Assembly: GCA_002365175.1 (NCBI GenBank)
Contig: DEZK01000027.1
Location: 1-64,000, forward strand
Length of the DNA stretch: 64,000 bases
Reading direction: 5' to 3'
From: Raskinella chloraquaticus (SeqCode)
GTDB taxonomy: Bacteria; Pseudomonadota; Alphaproteobacteria; Rhizobiales; UBA4765
Below are positions 19,063-27,229 of the stretch, piece after piece. Position numbers and translations under genes: made by a program. The notes under the pieces are model-generated. The model was not told the origin of the DNA, searched no databases, and saw only the letters and a program-made list of their open reading frames with translations. Each line of letters begins with the position of its first letter. Within the stretch, counting starts at the first letter, position 1.

Positions 19063-19656
19063 ATGAGTGATCTTCCCCCAGCCGCCCAGCGCCCGCCGCT
19101 GGCGCCTGTCATGCGCCTTGTGCTGGAGCTTGGGCCGCTGGTCGTTTTCTTTTTTGCCAATCAGCGAGCAGGGATTTTCACCGCGACGCTGTCCTTCATG
19201 GCAGCGATGGCGGTGTCCATGCTGACGATGTGGATCATGGCGCGGCGCGTGCCGCTCATGCCGCTTATTTCCGGCGCGATGGTGATGATCTTCGGCGGGC
19301 TGACGCTCTATTTCAACGATGACGGCTTCATCAAGCTAAAACCCACCATCGTCAATCTGCTCTTTTCGGGTGCGCTGTTTGCCGGGCTTGCCCTGCGCCA
19401 CAACCTGCTGCCGATTGTTTTTGACGGGGTGTTGTCGTTGAGCGAACAGGGCTGGCGCCAGCTCACCTGGCGCTGGGCGTTCTTCTTTCTGGTGCTGGCG
19501 GGTCTCAATGAAGTGGTCTGGCGTTCCTTCACGACTGACATTTGGGTAGCGTTCAAAGTATGGGGTGTGATGCCGCTCACTTTTATATTTGCCCTGGGGC
19601 AATTGCCGTTGATCTCGCGCACGGGTATCGCGGTGCCAGATGAAAAACCCGACTAA
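19063..19656 (+). CDS. yciB: Inner-membrane septation protein YciB/IspZ
   Basis: The 197-residue protein has about five to six membrane helices and the family motifs ELGPLVVFFFANQRAGIF, LYFNDDGFIKLKPTI and NEVVWR. The start at 19063 has GAGGAAAAG upstream; longer frames start inside the divergent FAH gene. YciB proteins affect cell-envelope integrity and division in other bacteria. In Hyphomicrobiales the gene typically follows ftsY, and here the FAH gene sits between them on the other strand. Confidence 0.93.
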   Translation: MSDLPPAAQRPPLAPVMRLVLELGPLVVFFFANQRAGIFTATLSFMAAMAVSMLTMWIMARRVPLMPLISGAMVMIFGGLTLYFNDDGFIKLKPTIVNLLFSGALFAGLALRHNLLPIVFDGVLSLSEQGWRQLTWRWAFFFLVLAGLNEVVWRSFTTDIWVAFKVWGVMPLTFIFALGQLPLISRTGIAVPDEKPD

Positions 19657-19752
19657 AGGAAAACACCAGCGAAACATGTCCATTTCGCCACGTGCCGAAG
19701 CACCCTGCCGGGTACGGACGCGGCAAACCGGCCGCCTGCCACCATCGGCTAT

Positions 19753-19782
19753 TTGACACCCCCGCGTCTCGCGCACTATAAG
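19753..19782 (+). promoter_or_regulatory. Strong sigma-70-type promoter for ffh operon
   Basis: A perfect -35 hexamer TTGACA (19753-19758) is followed, after 18 bases, by the -10 hexamer TATAAG (19777-19782). Transcription would begin near 19789 and leave a leader of about 130 bases. The leader contains a GC-rich hairpin, CCGGGAGTGCGCTCCCGG at about 19819-19836, before the ffh ribosome-binding site GGGAGG. The fit to ffh-rpsP-rimM-trmD-rplS, a highly expressed operon, is good. Confidence 0.75.
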
Positions 19783-19919
19783 CCAGCCTTCTTCGCCGGC
19801 TCTGCTTGAAGCCGCCGACCGGGAGTGCGCTCCCGGAGGTCAACGCCCGACAGCGCGTGTGCGCCCTCGGGCGCGTTTGTCGTTGTGCGGCCATGCGCCG
19901 CGTTGGGGAGGTGCCGCGC

Positions 19920-21467
19920 ATGTTCGATGGGCTGTCACAGAAGCTCACGGGCATATTGGATCGTTTGAAGGGGCGCGGCGCGCTCTCGACAAACGATGTC
20001 AACGAGGCGATGCGCGAGGTACGCCGCGCGCTGCTTGAGGCCGATGTGGCGCTTGACGTGGTGCGCGCCTTCATTGACCGGGCAAGCGCACGCGCCGTCG
20101 GCCAGGACGTGCTGCGCTCGGTGACGCCGGGCCAGATGGTGGTCAAGATCGTCCATGACGAGCTGGTCGCCACGCTGGGCGGCGAGGGCGCGGTGATCGA
20201 TCTGGAAGCAACCCCGCCGGTCGCCATCATGATGGTCGGCCTTCAGGGTTCGGGCAAAACCACGACCACGGCGAAGATCGCCAAGCGGCTTGCCGAGCGC
20301 CAGAAGAAAAAGATTCTCATGGCGTCCCTCGATGTGCGTCGCCCGGCAGCGCAGGAGCAGTTGCGCATTCTGGGCGCGCAGATCGGCATCGATACCTTGC
20401 CCGTCATTGCCGGCCAGTTGCCGGTGGCAATCACTGAGCGCGCCCTCACCGCCGCGCGTCTCGGCGGCTATGATGTCGTCATGCTCGATACCGCCGGGCG
20501 CACCACGCTTGATGAAGAGATGATGGTGGAGGCCGCAAACGTCGCCCGGGCGGCTAACCCGCACGAAATCCTGCTGGTTGCCGACAGCCTGACCGGTCAG
20601 GACGCGGTCAATACGGCACGCGCCTTCAGCGCCCGCGTCAGCCTGACGGGTATCGTTCTGACGCGCGCTGACGGCGATGGGCGCGGTGGCGCCGCGCTCT
20701 CCATGCGGGCTGTCACCGGCAAGCCGATCAAGCTGCTGGGTGTCGGCGAAAAGCTCGACGAGCTGGAGGATTTCCATCCCTCCCGCGTGGCCAATCGCAT
20801 TCTCGGCATGGGCGATATTGTCGGTCTCGTCGAAAAAGCGGCTGAAAATATCGACGCTGAAAAAGCCGCCGCGATGGCCCGGCGCATGCAGAAAGGTGAA
20901 TTCTCGCTCGACGACCTCGGCCAGCAATTACATCAGATGATGAAGATTGGCGGCATGTCGGGTGTGCTGGGCATGCTGCCGGGTATGGCCAAGATGAAGA
21001 ACCAGCTGTCGGCTGCCCAGCTTGATGACAAGGTGCTGAAGCGCCAGATCGCCGTCATTTCATCGATGACGCCGGAGGAGCGCCGCCGCCCTGACAAGAT
21101 CCTCAATTTCTCGCGAAAAAAACGCATTGCGCGCGGCGCCGGCGCATCGCTTGAGGACATCAACAAGGTGCTCAAGATGCACCGCGGCATGGCCGACATG
21201 ATGAAGCAGATGGGCAAGCAGGGGCGCGGCGGCATGGCTGGCGCGCTTGGCGGCCTGTTTGGCATTGGCGGCGGCGGTGCGCCGCCCATGCCGAGCCCCG
21301 AGGACATCGCGGCGTTCGAGAAGCAGGCCAAGGCCGGCCTGCCGAAGGGATTTTCACCGCCCGGCGGCATGCCGGGTCTGGGCGGGTCCACGCTCAACAA
21401 CTCACCTTTCGCCCGGCCCGGCCTTCCCGGTCTCGGCGGCTTTCCCGTTCCACCGAAGAAGAAATAA
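19920..21467 (+). CDS. ffh: Signal recognition particle protein Ffh
   Basis: Ffh is the SRP54 GTPase, which binds signal peptides on ribosomes together with 4.5S RNA. The start is the ATG at 19920 (MFDGLSQKL), with GGGAGG eight bases upstream, giving 515 residues; longer frames lack conserved sequence. N and G domains carry GLQGSGKTTT (107-116), DVRRPAAQEQL, DTAGRTTLDEE and TRADGDGRGG. The methionine-rich M domain (about 330-515) includes MMKIGGMSGVLGMLPGM and ends in a glycine/proline-rich tail. It is the first gene of the ribosome-related operon. Confidence 0.97.
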   Translation: MFDGLSQKLTGILDRLKGRGALSTNDVNEAMREVRRALLEADVALDVVRAFIDRASARAVGQDVLRSVTPGQMVVKIVHDELVATLGGEGAVIDLEATPPVAIMMVGLQGSGKTTTTAKIAKRLAERQKKKILMASLDVRRPAAQEQLRILGAQIGIDTLPVIAGQLPVAITERALTAARLGGYDVVMLDTAGRTTLDEEMMVEAANVARAANPHEILLVADSLTGQDAVNTARAFSARVSLTGIVLTRADGDGRGGAALSMRAVTGKPIKLLGVGEKLDELEDFHPSRVANRILGMGDIVGLVEKAAENIDAEKAAAMARRMQKGEFSLDDLGQQLHQMMKIGGMSGVLGMLPGMAKMKNQLSAAQLDDKVLKRQIAVISSMTPEERRRPDKILNFSRKKRIARGAGASLEDINKVLKMHRGMADMMKQMGKQGRGGMAGALGGLFGIGGGGAPPMPSPEDIAAFEKQAKAGLPKGFSPPGGMPGLGGSTLNNSPFARPGLPGLGGFPVPPKKK

Positions 21468-21500
21468 TTCCGACCCTATAAACACCTAACAGGAGTAATC

Positions 21501-21875
21501 ATGTCTCTCAAAATTCGTCTCGCCCGTGGCGGCACCAAGAAGCGTCCCTTCTACCGCATCATCGTTGCCGACAGCCGCTCACCGCGCGATGGCCGCTATA
21601 TCGACCGCGTCGGCACCTATGATCCGATGTTGCCGAAAGAATCCGACAAGCGCGTATCCCTTGACGCTGAGAAGGCCAAGGAATGGCTGGCCAAGGGCGC
21701 CCAGCCGACCGACCGCGTGCTGCGCTTTCTTGATGCTGCCGGTCTGATGAAGCGTGAGGCTCGCAACAATCCCGAACGCGCCGTTCCCGGGACCAAGGCC
21801 AAGGAGCGCGCGGAAGCCAAGGCAAAAAAATCGGCGGCGGGTGAAGCCCCTGCCGACGCGCCGGCTGGTGCTTGA
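21501..21875 (+). CDS. rpsP: 30S ribosomal protein S16
   Basis: The 124-residue S16 begins MSLKIRLARGGTKKRPFYRI and has the family segment SPRDGRYIDRVGTYDP. A lysine/alanine-rich C-terminal extension (about residues 90-124) is common in alphaproteobacteria. It is preceded by an AGGAG ribosome-binding site at about 21490 and follows ffh by 33 bases. It binds 16S rRNA and supports 30S assembly. Its stop overlaps the TTG start assigned to rimM. Confidence 0.97.
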   Translation: MSLKIRLARGGTKKRPFYRIIVADSRSPRDGRYIDRVGTYDPMLPKESDKRVSLDAEKAKEWLAKGAQPTDRVLRFLDAAGLMKREARNNPERAVPGTKAKERAEAKAKKSAAGEAPADAPAGA

Positions 21876-22405
21876 GCATATCCGCAGCGCCACACGAAAA
21901 GCGCCTCGTTCTTGCTGTGATTGGCAAGGCGCATGGGGTGCGTGGCGAGGTCAGGGTGCGCAGTTTTGTCGGCGATCCGGCTGATCTTGGCGCCTATGGC
22001 CCGCTGTCAGCCGGTCGCGGGCGTTCGCTTACGCCGCAGACCATCCGCGTCCTGCGCGATGGCATGGCGGTGGTGCGTTTTGCCGGTATTGAGGATCGCA
22101 GCGGCGCAGAAGCGCTCAACGGTCTTGAATTATCAATCCTGCGTTCCGCACTGCCCGCACCCGATGATGAGGACACCTTTTACCATACCGATCTCATCGG
22201 CCTGAGCGCGGTGACGAGTGACGGCCTGACGCTCGGCCGGATCGTTGCCGTTCATGATTTCGGCGCCGGCGACATTCTGGAAATCCGCGGCGAGGTGGGT
22301 CAGGCCTACTATCCTTTCACCAAAGCGGTTGTACCGAGCCTTGATCTCGCGGCGGGCAGGGTGGTGATCATTCCGCCAGCTGAGACAGGCACGGAAGAGG
22401 GCTGA
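21872..22405 (+). CDS. rimM: Ribosome maturation factor RimM
   Basis: The 177-residue protein has the N-terminal RimM barrel (VLAVIGKAHGVRGEVRVRSF) and the C-terminal PRC barrel (FYHTDLIGLSAVTSDG through VVPSLDLAAGRVVI). RimM binds S19 and helps 30S head maturation. No suitable ATG exists; the assigned TTG at 21872 overlaps the rpsP stop as TTGA, so coupled initiation is likely. A GTG at the VIGKAHG segment would cut into the conserved fold and is less likely. Confidence 0.92.
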   Translation: MSISAAPHEKRLVLAVIGKAHGVRGEVRVRSFVGDPADLGAYGPLSAGRGRSLTPQTIRVLRDGMAVVRFAGIEDRSGAEALNGLELSILRSALPAPDDEDTFYHTDLIGLSAVTSDGLTLGRIVAVHDFGAGDILEIRGEVGQAYYPFTKAVVPSLDLAAGRVVIIPPAETGTEEG

Positions 22406-22411
22406 AGGGTG

Positions 22412-23140
22412 ATGTGGCGGGCAAGCGTGATCACCCTTTATCCGGAGATGTTTCCTGGCCCGCTCGGCCAGTCGCTGGCGGGGCGGGCGCTTGGCGACAG
22501 CTGGGCGCTCGACACCGTGCCTTTGCGCGATTTTGGTCACGGGCGTCATCGCGCCGTTGACGATACGCCGGCCGGTGGTGGCCCGGGTATGGTCCTGCGG
22601 GCCGACGTCGTGGCGCGCGCGCTCGACAGCCTGTCGCCTGACGGGCGCCCGCGCCTCGTGCTCTCGCCACGCGGCGCGCCGCTTGACCAGCGCCGCGTGC
22701 GCTCCCTGTCGGCTGGACCGGGTGTCGTCTTGTTGTGCGGGCGCTTCGAGGGGGTGGATGAGCGGGTCATCGCGTCACGCCACCTTGAGGAAGTATCCAT
22801 CGGCGACTACGTGCTCTCGGGCGGGGAGCTTGCAGCACTCGTGATCATGGATGCTTGCGTGCGCCTGCTTGAGGGTGTCATGGGCAAGACAGAATCGGCG
22901 GTCAGCGAAAGTTTCGAAAACGGCCTCCTTGAATATCCGCAATTCACCCGTCCCCGCCTGTTTGAGGGTCAGGCGGTGCCGCAGGTATTGCTTGATGGCG
23001 ATCACGCGCGAATTGCGGCGTGGCGGCAGGAACAGGCGGAGAAACAGACGGCCCTGCGTCGCCCCGATCTGTGGGCGAGCTATGCGGCGAGCCACCCGCC
23101 GCCGGCTGGCCGCACAAAAAAACCACGCGAATCCCCGTGA
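22412..23140 (+). CDS. trmD: tRNA (guanine-37-N1)-methyltransferase TrmD
   Basis: The 242-residue SPOUT methyltransferase makes m1G37 in tRNAs reading CNN codons. It has the N-terminal TLYPEMFPGPLGQSLAGRAL, the knot motif LLCGRFEGVDERV, and SIGDYVLSGGELAALVIMDA. GTG at 22409 and ATG at 22412 are adjacent in frame; the ATG is preferred, with GAGGG ten bases upstream. It follows rimM by six bases in the conserved rpsP-rimM-trmD-rplS order. Confidence 0.96.
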   Translation: MWRASVITLYPEMFPGPLGQSLAGRALGDSWALDTVPLRDFGHGRHRAVDDTPAGGGPGMVLRADVVARALDSLSPDGRPRLVLSPRGAPLDQRRVRSLSAGPGVVLLCGRFEGVDERVIASRHLEEVSIGDYVLSGGELAALVIMDACVRLLEGVMGKTESAVSESFENGLLEYPQFTRPRLFEGQAVPQVLLDGDHARIAAWRQEQAEKQTALRRPDLWASYAASHPPPAGRTKKPRESP

Positions 23141-23218
23141 CAGCGCTTTTCTTTTAAGTTATACGGCGCCTCCCCTTTTCTCGCCGGCGGCCGTGCCCGC
23201 AAGGCTGGAGCATTTTAA

Positions 23219-23632
23219 ATGAATATCATCCAGAAGCTCGAACAGCAGGAAGTGGCGCGTCTGTCGGCGCAGCGTGCGGTTCCCGAATTCTCTCCCGGCG
23301 ATACGGTCAGCGTCAGTGTCAAGGTTGTCGAAGGCGAGCGTTCGCGTCTTCAGGCCTATGAGGGCCTGGTGATCGCCCGCTCGGGTCATGGCGTCAACGA
23401 GAACTTCACGGTTCGCAAGATTTCGTATGGCGAAGGGGTTGAGCGCGTTTTCCCGATCCATTCGCCGATGATCGATGCCATCAAGGTGGTACGGCGCGGC
23501 AAGGTGCGGCGCGCCAAGCTTTATTATCTGCGGGCGCTACGCGGCAAGAAGGCCCGTATTGCCGAGCGCCAGGACCGTCCGACGACGGAGCGGGCGGCAG
23601 CGGCCAAGGTCGCGGCGCCGCAGGCCAGCTGA
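23219..23632 (+). CDS. rplS: 50S ribosomal protein L19
   Basis: The 137-residue L19 begins MNIIQKLEQQEVARL and carries FSPGDTVSVSVKVVEGERSR, YEGLVIARSGHGVNENFTVR and the basic RRGKVRRAKLYYLR. An alanine-rich tail extends beyond the usual 115 residues. It sits at the 30S-50S interface. It is the last gene of the operon and is followed by a hairpin. A 78-base gap separates it from trmD. Confidence 0.97.
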   Translation: MNIIQKLEQQEVARLSAQRAVPEFSPGDTVSVSVKVVEGERSRLQAYEGLVIARSGHGVNENFTVRKISYGEGVERVFPIHSPMIDAIKVVRRGKVRRAKLYYLRALRGKKARIAERQDRPTTERAAAAKVAAPQAS

Positions 23633-23667
23633 CACGCTGTTCTACCGGCGTAGCGAACAAATCGATG

Positions 23668-23697
23668 AGGCGCGCAGGGTCAGTCCTTCGCGCCTCT
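23668..23697 (+). terminator. Hairpin after rplS, possible terminator
   Basis: GAGGCGCG (23668-23675) and CGCGCCTC (23690-23697) form an eight-base stem with a 14-base loop. The following TTGCGTATT is only weakly U-rich, so termination may be partial or factor-aided. Its place at the end of the ribosomal operon supports a terminator role. Confidence 0.5.
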
Positions 23698-23774
23698 TGC
23701 GTATTCAGGCGCAAGACGTCAAGGAAGGGGCATCGGGCTCAAAAACCGATTGCGGTCACGACGTTTGAGCAATG

Positions 23775-23802
23775 ACAGGATACCAGAACTACAGGATACC
23801 AG
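23775..23802. repeat. Direct repeat ahead of leuC
   Basis: ACAGGATACCAG occurs twice, at 23775-23786 and 23791-23802, with a 16-base period. The second copy runs into the leuC ribosome-binding site and start codon. It may be a recent small duplication of the leuC ribosome-binding region; a regulatory role is possible but not shown. Confidence 0.6.
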
Positions 23803-23803
23803 G

Positions 23804-25210
23804 ATGAGCGCGCCGAAAACCCTTTACGACAAGATTTTCGATGATCATGTGGTTGACCGTGCCGAGGACGGCACCTGCCTTCTCTACATTGATCGTCATC
23901 TCGTTCATGAAGTGACAAGCCCGCAGGCGTTTGAGGGATTGCGGCTGTCAGGGCGCAAAGTGCACGCGCCAAAAAAGACCCTGGCTGTGGTCGATCATAA
24001 CGTGCCGACCTCGGATCGGCGCCTCGGTATTGACGATGAGGAATCGCGCATCCAGGTCGAGACGCTGGCGAAGAACGCGCAGGAATTCGGCGTCGACTAT
24101 TTCAACGAGGTGGACGTTCGCCAAGGCATCGTCCACGTGGTTGGTCCCGAGCAGGGCTTCACGCTTCCCGGCACAACGATTGTGTGCGGCGACAGTCACA
24201 CCTCGACCCATGGGGCCTTCGGCGCGCTGGCGCATGGTATCGGCACCTCTGAAGTCGAGCACGTGCTTGCGACCCAGACGCTGATCCAGAAAAAAGCCCG
24301 CAACATGCGGGTAACCGTCGACGGCGTGCTGCCGGCGGGGGTTTCGGCCAAGGACATCGTGCTGTCGATCATCGGCACCATCGGCACGGCTGGTGGCACC
24401 GGGCATGTCATCGAATATGCCGGCAGTGCGATTGAGGCCCTGTCGATGGAAGGGCGCATGACGGTGTGCAACATGTCGATTGAAGGGGGGGCCCGCGCCG
24501 GCCTCATCGCTCCCGACGACAAGACGTTTGCCTATATCATGGGTCGCCCGATGACGCCGAAAGGGATGGCGTGGGAAACGGCGCTGGCCTACTGGAAAAC
24601 GCTGAAAAGCGATCCGGGCGCGTTTTTCGATCAGGAAGTCACGCTTGACGCCTCGAAGCTGCCGCCGATCGTCTCGTGGGGCACCAGCCCCGAGGATGTC
24701 GTTGCCATCACCGGCACCATTCCCGATCCCGATCTCATCGCTGATGAAAATCGACGCGCCGCCAAGAAGCGGGCGCTTGCCTATATGGGTCTGACGCCCG
24801 GCACGCGCATCAGCGATGTGCGCCTTGATCGCATCTTCATCGGTTCCTGCACCAATGGCCGGATCGAGGATCTGCGTGTGGTTGCCGGCATGGTGAGCGG
24901 CAAGAAGGTCCACGCCAATGTCTCCGCCATGATCGTTCCGGGCTCGGGGCTGGTCAAGGCGCAGGCCGAGGCCGAAGGCCTCGACGTCATCTTCAAGGCT
25001 GCCGGTTTCGACTGGCGGGAGCCCGGCTGTTCGATGTGTCTTGGCATGAACCCGGACCAGCTCAAGCCCGAAGAGCGCTGCGCCTCGACCTCCAACCGCA
25101 ATTTCGAAGGCCGTCAGGGCTTCAAGGGCCGCACCCATCTGGTGTCGCCCGCGATGGCGGCGGCGGCAGCGATTGCCGGCCATTTTGTCGATATCCGCAA
25201 CAGCCTGTAA
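23804..25210 (+). CDS. leuC: 3-isopropylmalate dehydratase large subunit
   Basis: The 468-residue aconitase-family protein isomerises 2- and 3-isopropylmalate in leucine synthesis with LeuD. It has TLYDKIFDDHVV near the start, CGDSHTSTHGAFGALA, and the [4Fe-4S] ligands in GSCTNGR and CSMCLGMN. The start at 23804 follows the AGGATACCAGG segment. LeuD is encoded 1.3 kb downstream, separated by a convergent secreted-protein gene and a small membrane protein. Confidence 0.97.
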   Translation: MSAPKTLYDKIFDDHVVDRAEDGTCLLYIDRHLVHEVTSPQAFEGLRLSGRKVHAPKKTLAVVDHNVPTSDRRLGIDDEESRIQVETLAKNAQEFGVDYFNEVDVRQGIVHVVGPEQGFTLPGTTIVCGDSHTSTHGAFGALAHGIGTSEVEHVLATQTLIQKKARNMRVTVDGVLPAGVSAKDIVLSIIGTIGTAGGTGHVIEYAGSAIEALSMEGRMTVCNMSIEGGARAGLIAPDDKTFAYIMGRPMTPKGMAWETALAYWKTLKSDPGAFFDQEVTLDASKLPPIVSWGTSPEDVVAITGTIPDPDLIADENRRAAKKRALAYMGLTPGTRISDVRLDRIFIGSCTNGRIEDLRVVAGMVSGKKVHANVSAMIVPGSGLVKAQAEAEGLDVIFKAAGFDWREPGCSMCLGMNPDQLKPEERCASTSNRNFEGRQGFKGRTHLVSPAMAAAAAIAGHFVDIRNSL

Positions 25211-25273
25211 TGCATGAAGACCCGGCCGGTCCGCACCGGCCAGGCTTCAATCGCTGCTGGATCAGCCTCGTCG

Positions 25274-25945
25274 TCAGCGGCAGACGCGCGCACGCTTTGT
25301 GACGTAACCACCGTAATAATTGCTGTACCTCGTCTTGCGCACGATATGGCATTGGCTGGCGCAAGGCACGCGCAGATAGCGCACAACTAAACGACGATGA
25401 GGTCCGTGGCCGCGGCGGACCACGACGCGTTGCCGGCACACGCCGCTGTAAGCCACGTAACGGCGCTTGTAGCCGTTGGGGTAATAATAATAGGGGGAGG
25501 CGTAAGCGCCATAATAACCCCCTCCATATCCGTAGCGCGAGTAATATCCGCCACGTCGAAACCCGCCGCCACGCAAACCACCACCTGCAAAGGCCGGGCG
25601 AAAGCTGCGCCCATCGCGAAACCCGCCGCCGGCGAAGGCTGGCCGGAACCCGCCACTGCGAAAGCCTTGGCCGCCAACAAAAGCCGGGCGACCTCCGCCG
25701 CCTCCCCGAAACCCGCCGCCGCCGAAGGCTGGCCGAAAGCCGCCTGCGCCGCGAAACCCACCGCCGCCGCCACGCCCGCCAGCACGGGCCTGAACCAGCG
25801 GCAGCGCAGAGCGCGCCTGATCAGTCAGAACATTTTTACCAGCCACAGACGACAGCACGGCCGCCTGCAGGGTTGAATTGGTCATCACCAGCGCCATGAA
25901 CGCCGCTGTGAGCGTTGACACAAGAATGAACAGTTTTTTTCGCAT
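25274..25945 (-). CDS. Secreted glycine/arginine-rich repeat protein, unknown function
   Basis: The 223-residue protein begins with a signal segment (MRKKLFILVSTLTAAFMALVM). Its middle (about residues 55-130) is a low-complexity run of imperfect FRPAFAGGGFR-type repeats (at least four), then a tyrosine/glycine stretch (YYSRYGYGGGYYGAY). The C-terminal 60 residues are basic and contain five Cys, including VCRQRVV and VPCASQCHIVRK, which suggests a small disulfide-bonded domain. The protein is probably exported and strongly cationic. Function is unknown; surface matrix, nucleic-acid binding or envelope association are speculative. The start has AGGG upstream, and the gene is convergent with leuC. 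Confidence 0.75.
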   Translation of the reverse strand: MRKKLFILVSTLTAAFMALVMTNSTLQAAVLSSVAGKNVLTDQARSALPLVQARAGGRGGGGGFRGAGGFRPAFGGGGFRGGGGGRPAFVGGQGFRSGGFRPAFAGGGFRDGRSFRPAFAGGGLRGGGFRRGGYYSRYGYGGGYYGAYASPYYYYPNGYKRRYVAYSGVCRQRVVVRRGHGPHRRLVVRYLRVPCASQCHIVRKTRYSNYYGGYVTKRARVCR

Positions 25946-26126
25946 TTTGCCCTCCCGGACATGGATAGGAACGATCAGAGCATAGGCTTCATGGCTGAAC
26001 CGCCGGCGCGAATTTTATTCACTTTCTATTTACCTTATCGACGAGGGTCAGCTTAGTGTCGGCACTAGAGACGGCTGGACGCACGCTTGGCGGTGACACG
26101 GGCTGTTTCTCTTGCTAATTTGCCGC

Positions 26127-26393
26127 ATGAGCGAGCGGGACAAAAATTTCCAAGATGAACAACAGGCAAAGGCGAAAGACACGCTCGCGCAACTGGCGCG
26201 CCCGGGCGTATCGCCCCTTGGCAGTTCGCTTGCGGACGCCGCCAACCGGACGCGCGATCATTTTGGCGCGGCTGACGCTGACCAGGACGACCGGATTGAA
26301 GTGTGGGGCAAGCGGGTTGCCCGCATCGCGGCGCTGGGATTCGTTATCTGGCTGATCTGGTCGTTGCTGCACGATCTGCGGCTCGCCGGCTGA
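26127..26393 (+). CDS. Small single-pass membrane protein, unknown
   Basis: The 88-residue protein has a charged, coiled-coil-like N-terminus (SERDKNFQDEQQAKAKDTLAQ), a central acidic part, and one C-terminal membrane helix (IAALGFVIWLIWSLL). The start at 26127 lacks a strong ribosome-binding site; an upstream in-frame ATG exists at 26112. It lies between leuC and leuD. No family was recognised. Confidence 0.6.
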   Translation: MSERDKNFQDEQQAKAKDTLAQLARPGVSPLGSSLADAANRTRDHFGAADADQDDRIEVWGKRVARIAALGFVIWLIWSLLHDLRLAG

Positions 26394-26546
26394 GCGCACG
26401 GTTGTTGTTCATGAATGCGCCGGATCACACCATAATCGATGGACAGAAGACAAGGCGTTCATGATCGGCTAAAACAAGCTTCGCAAGCAGGTTTGACGCC
26501 GTGCTCTGACGATGCTTGGAAGATTGTTTGCACAAGAGGTAATGCC

Positions 26547-27149
26547 TTGCAGAAGTTTACGGAATTGACCGGGGTTGCCGCACCCTTGCCGCTGATCAAC
26601 ATCGACACCGATATGATCATCCCCAAGCAATACCTGAAGACGATCAAGCGCACCGGACTGGGGAGCGCTCTTTTTGCCGAGATGCGTTATCGCGAGGGCA
26701 AGGAAAACCCTGATTTCGTCCTCAACAGGCAGGGGTATCGCAAGGCCAGCATCCTGATTGCGGGAGAGAATTTCGGCTGTGGCTCGTCGCGCGAACATGC
26801 GCCGTGGGCCTTGCTCGATTTTGGTATCCGCTGCGTGATCGCGCCGAGCTTCGCTGATATTTTCTACAACAATTGTTTTGAAAACGGCATATTGCCGATC
26901 CAGTTGCCCAAAGACGTGGTTGACCGCCTCATGAAGGACGCGGAAAATGGTGCGAATGCGACGTTTACGGTTGATCTGGAACATCAGCATATCGCCCTGC
27001 CCGACGGCTCACATGTGTCCTTCGACATCGACAGCTATCGCAAATGGCGGCTGCTCAACGGCCTCGATTCGGTCGGATTGACGATGCAGAAAAAGCCGGC
27101 AATCGACGCTTTCGAGGAACGCACCAGCATGAGCCAGCCCTGGCTCTAG
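26547..27149 (+). CDS. leuD: 3-isopropylmalate dehydratase small subunit
   Basis: The 200-residue swivelling subunit partners LeuC. Conserved parts are LQKFTELTGVAAPLPLINID, TDMIIPKQYLKTIKRTGLG, and the substrate-site motif GENFGCGSSREHAPWAL. The start is assigned to TTG at 26547 because AGAGG lies seven bases upstream and the resulting length (200) equals that of typical LeuD. The frame continues upstream to 26439 without conserved sequence. It probably has its own promoter, since leuC is separated by other genes. Confidence 0.95.
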   Translation: MQKFTELTGVAAPLPLINIDTDMIIPKQYLKTIKRTGLGSALFAEMRYREGKENPDFVLNRQGYRKASILIAGENFGCGSSREHAPWALLDFGIRCVIAPSFADIFYNNCFENGILPIQLPKDVVDRLMKDAENGANATFTVDLEHQHIALPDGSHVSFDIDSYRKWRLLNGLDSVGLTMQKKPAIDAFEERTSMSQPWL

Positions 27150-27229
27150 GCCGATCAGGACGGATCGACGTTAACCCTTTTTTAACAAAAGGCTGGACGG
27201 CTACCCGGTCAGTCGTCTGATAATAAACC

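Noticed and set aside
19783..19919. 4.5S (SRP) RNA gene in the ffh leader
   Set aside because: The conserved GGUCAGG-GGAAGCAGC-type core was not found; the region looks like a leader with one GC-rich hairpin.
19935..20927. Minus-strand open frame (330 codons) antisense to ffh
   Set aside because: It is a shadow of the conserved Ffh G domain; its translation has no known motifs.
23948..25183. Minus-strand open frame (411 codons) antisense to leuC
   Set aside because: It covers the conserved leuC coding sequence and encodes no recognisable domain; it is a codon-bias shadow.
25560..25790. DNA repeats that could suggest a CRISPR-like array
   Set aside because: The repeats are in-frame protein-coding repeats of a glycine/arginine-rich protein, with no regular spacers and no cas genes.
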